A stretch of DNA of 64,000 nt from contig JASCNX010000009.1 in assembly GCA_029968055.1 (NCBI GenBank), forward strand, positions 1-64,000. Direction: 5' to 3'. Of the stretch, positions 62,522-64,000 are shown in pieces. Below the pieces are notes generated by a model. The model saw only the letters and a program-made list of their open reading frames with translations. It did not search any database and had not been told where the DNA came from. This DNA comes from Xenophilus aerolatus (GTDB lineage Bacteria; Pseudomonadota; Gammaproteobacteria; Burkholderiales; Burkholderiaceae_C). Position numbers and translations under genes: made by a program. How positions within the stretch are numbered: the first letter of the stretch is position 1; the number at the start of each line of letters is the position of its first letter.

Positions 62522-64000
62522 TCACTCCTCGACGAAGGCCTCTTCGCGCTTGGACTTCACCGCCGGCAGCAACACGATCACCAGCAGCGCCAGCGCGGCG
62601 ACCAGCAGCCCGGCCGAGATCGGCCGCGTGACCAGCACGCTCCAGCTGCCGCGCGACAGCAGCAGTGCGCGGCGCAGGTTCTCTTCCATCATCGGCCCCA
62701 GGATGAAGCCCAGCAGCAGCGGCGCCGGTTCCACGCGCAGCTTGATGAAGCAGTAGCCGATGAAGCCGAAGATCGCGACCATCCACACGTCGAAGGTGTT
62801 GTTGTTGGTCGAGTACACGCCGATGGCGCAGAACAGCACGATGGCCGGGAACAGCAGGCGGTAGGGCACCTTCAGCAGCTTGATCCACATGCCGATCAGC
62901 GGCAGGTTCAGCACGATCAGCATCAGGTTGCCCAGCCACATCGAGGCGATCAGGCCCCAGAACAGCTCCGGGTTGCTGGTCATCACCTGCGGGCCGGGCT
63001 GGATGTTGTGGATGGTCATCGCACCGACCATCAGCGCCATCACCGGGTTGGGCGGGATGCCCAGCGTCAGCAGCGGGATGAACGACGTTTGCGCGCCGGC
63101 GTTGTTGGCCGACTCGGGGCCCGCCACGCCGCGGATGTTGCCGCGGCCGAAGGCGACTTCGTTCGGGCCCATCTTGAGCTTCTTCTCCAGGGCGTAGGAC
63201 GCGAAGGAGGCCAGCAGCGCACCGCCGCCGGGCAGGATGCCCAGGGCCGAGCCCAGGGCCGTGCCGCGCAGCACGGCCGGCGCCATCTTCTTGAAGTCGT
63301 CGCCGGTGGGCCACAGGCCCGTCACCTTGCTGGTGAAGACCTCGCGGTCCTCGTCGGGCTGCGACAGGTTGCCGATGATCTCGCCGTAGCCGAACACGCC
63401 CATCGAGATCACGATGAAGCCGATGCCGTCGGTCAGTTCGGGAATGTCGAAGGAGAAGCGCGCCACGCCGGAGTTCACGTCGGTGCCCACCAGGCCCAGC
63501 AGCAGGCCCAGCACCACCATCGCGATCGCCTTGAGCAGCGAGCCCGAGGCCAGCACCACCGCGCCGATCAGGCCCAGCACCATCAGGCTGAAGTACTCGG
63601 CCGGGCCGAACTTGAAGGCCAGTTCCGTGAGCGGTGGTGCGAAGGCGGCCAGGATGATGGTGCCCACGCAGCCGGCGAAGAAGGAGCCCAGGCCGGCTGC
63701 CGCGAGCGCCGGGCCTGCGCGCCCCTGCCGCGCCATCTGGTAGCCGTCGATGCACGTCACCACCGAGGACGACTCGCCCGGCAGGTTCACCAGGATGGCG
63801 GTGGTCGAACCGCCGTACTGTGCGCCGTAGTAGATGCCGGCCAGCATGATGAGGGCGGACACCGGCGGCAGCGCGTAGGTGGCCGGCAGCAGCATCGCGA
63901 TGGTCGCGACCGGGCCGATGCCCGGCAGCACGCCGATCAGCGTGCCCAGGATGCAGCCGATCAGGCAGTACAGCAGGTTGGTCCAGGTGACCGCGACGCC
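62522..64000 (-). CDS. tctA: TctA-type tripartite tricarboxylate transporter large permease (5' end outside window)
   Basis: 492 codons visible; the frame stays open to the right edge (…NLLYCLIGCILGTLIGVLPG), so the start lies outside. A GTG inside (63931) is not the start, since conserved sequence continues upstream. About eleven membrane helices; YYGAQYGGSTTAILVNLPGE and GPESANNAGAQTSFIPLLTL are the two TctA signature loops, with the ESANNA substrate/Na+ region. The family (with TctB and a TctC/Bug binding protein) imports citrate-like or other carboxylates. TctB/TctC would lie beyond the edge. Confidence 0.95.
   Translation of the reverse strand, partial: GVAVTWTNLLYCLIGCILGTLIGVLPGIGPVATIAMLLPATYALPPVSALIMLAGIYYGAQYGGSTTAILVNLPGESSSVVTCIDGYQMARQGRAGPALAAAGLGSFFAGCVGTIILAAFAPPLTELAFKFGPAEYFSLMVLGLIGAVVLASGSLLKAIAMVVLGLLLGLVGTDVNSGVARFSFDIPELTDGIGFIVISMGVFGYGEIIGNLSQPDEDREVFTSKVTGLWPTGDDFKKMAPAVLRGTALGSALGILPGGGALLASFASYALEKKLKMGPNEVAFGRGNIRGVAGPESANNAGAQTSFIPLLTLGIPPNPVMALMVGAMTIHNIQPGPQVMTSNPELFWGLIASMWLGNLMLIVLNLPLIGMWIKLLKVPYRLLFPAIVLFCAIGVYSTNNNTFDVWMVAIFGFIGYCFIKLRVEPAPLLLGFILGPMMEENLRRALLLSRGSWSVLVTRPISAGLLVAALALLVIVLLPAVKSKREEAFVEE

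Noticed and set aside
63931-63931. GTG at 63931 as the start of tctA
   Set aside because: Conserved membrane-helix sequence continues in frame to the window edge, so the gene starts outside.

Overview
The window is a GC-rich, densely packed chromosomal segment with long overlapping open frames, ATGA/GTGA gene overlaps and no rRNA, tRNA, IS element, prophage or CRISPR array that I can see. Gene content (Kdp sensor pair, clade-2 catalase, Ohr/OhrR, a liv-type ABC operon with an acyl-CoA ligase, a TctA-type tripartite carrier, an AtuA-family protein, many orphan regulators) and the intergenic palindromes built around a CTCGCTGCGTTCACTTCGTTCACT-like core point to a beta-proteobacterium of the order Burkholderiales, most likely family Comamonadaceae (Variovorax-like). 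That placement is inference; no marker gene proves it.

Layout. 1-8.1 kb: the end of an outer-membrane barrel gene, kdpD, then a katE-glycosyltransferase pair on the minus strand, a Crp/Fnr regulator with a small overlapping gene, and kdpE, which is separated from kdpD by about 4.4 kb. 8.2-13.2 kb: a small exported protein, an AhpD-like protein, an alpha/beta hydrolase divergent from a MerR regulator across a textbook MerR-type promoter, a quinone-reductase-like dehydrogenase, an RluF-type pseudouridine synthase and a PAP2 phosphatase. 13.3-21.8 kb: a QseBC-like two-component system, four CTCA half-sites spaced exactly 11 bp, a small exported protein made of 34-residue repeats, and a 1933-residue autotransporter with 99-residue repeats and a polyglycine hinge. 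21.8-23.8 kb: aqpZ with an odd leader hairpin, and an orphan iron-type binding protein.

23.8-29.3 kb: a six-gene minus-strand cassette (outer-membrane barrel, three related secreted subunits, an unrecognised secreted protein, a PapD-like chaperone) that looks like a chaperone-dependent surface-fibre system with no recognisable standard usher. 29.5-38.6 kb: htpG, a tautomerase, SrkA kinase, a DUF2855 protein, the ohrR-ohr operon, a NylB-like serine hydrolase, a crotonase and a LysR regulator. 38.7-44.5 kb: a plus-strand catabolic/uptake operon (GAF protein, VOC protein, hydrolase, three-part ABC importer, FAD monooxygenase) divergent from the LysR gene. 44.5-53.1 kb: a protease-like protein that has lost two triad residues, a lipoprotein, acyl-CoA enzymes, an NHL-type lipoprotein, an AtuA protein and an esterase.

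53.4-64 kb: an AraC regulator, then livH-livM-livG-livF-acyl-CoA ligase-binding protein, and finally a minus-strand tctA cut by the window edge. Each of the three non-overlapping liv junctions between livH and livF holds an inverted-repeat element. One of these, together with two copies between the binding-protein gene and tctA, belongs to a roughly 240-254 bp family in which four helices keep perfect pairing while their sequences change between copies. I regard this covarying structured element and the unorthodox surface-fibre cassette as the two most promising undescribed features. Several genes also appear to be transcribed as leaderless mRNAs.
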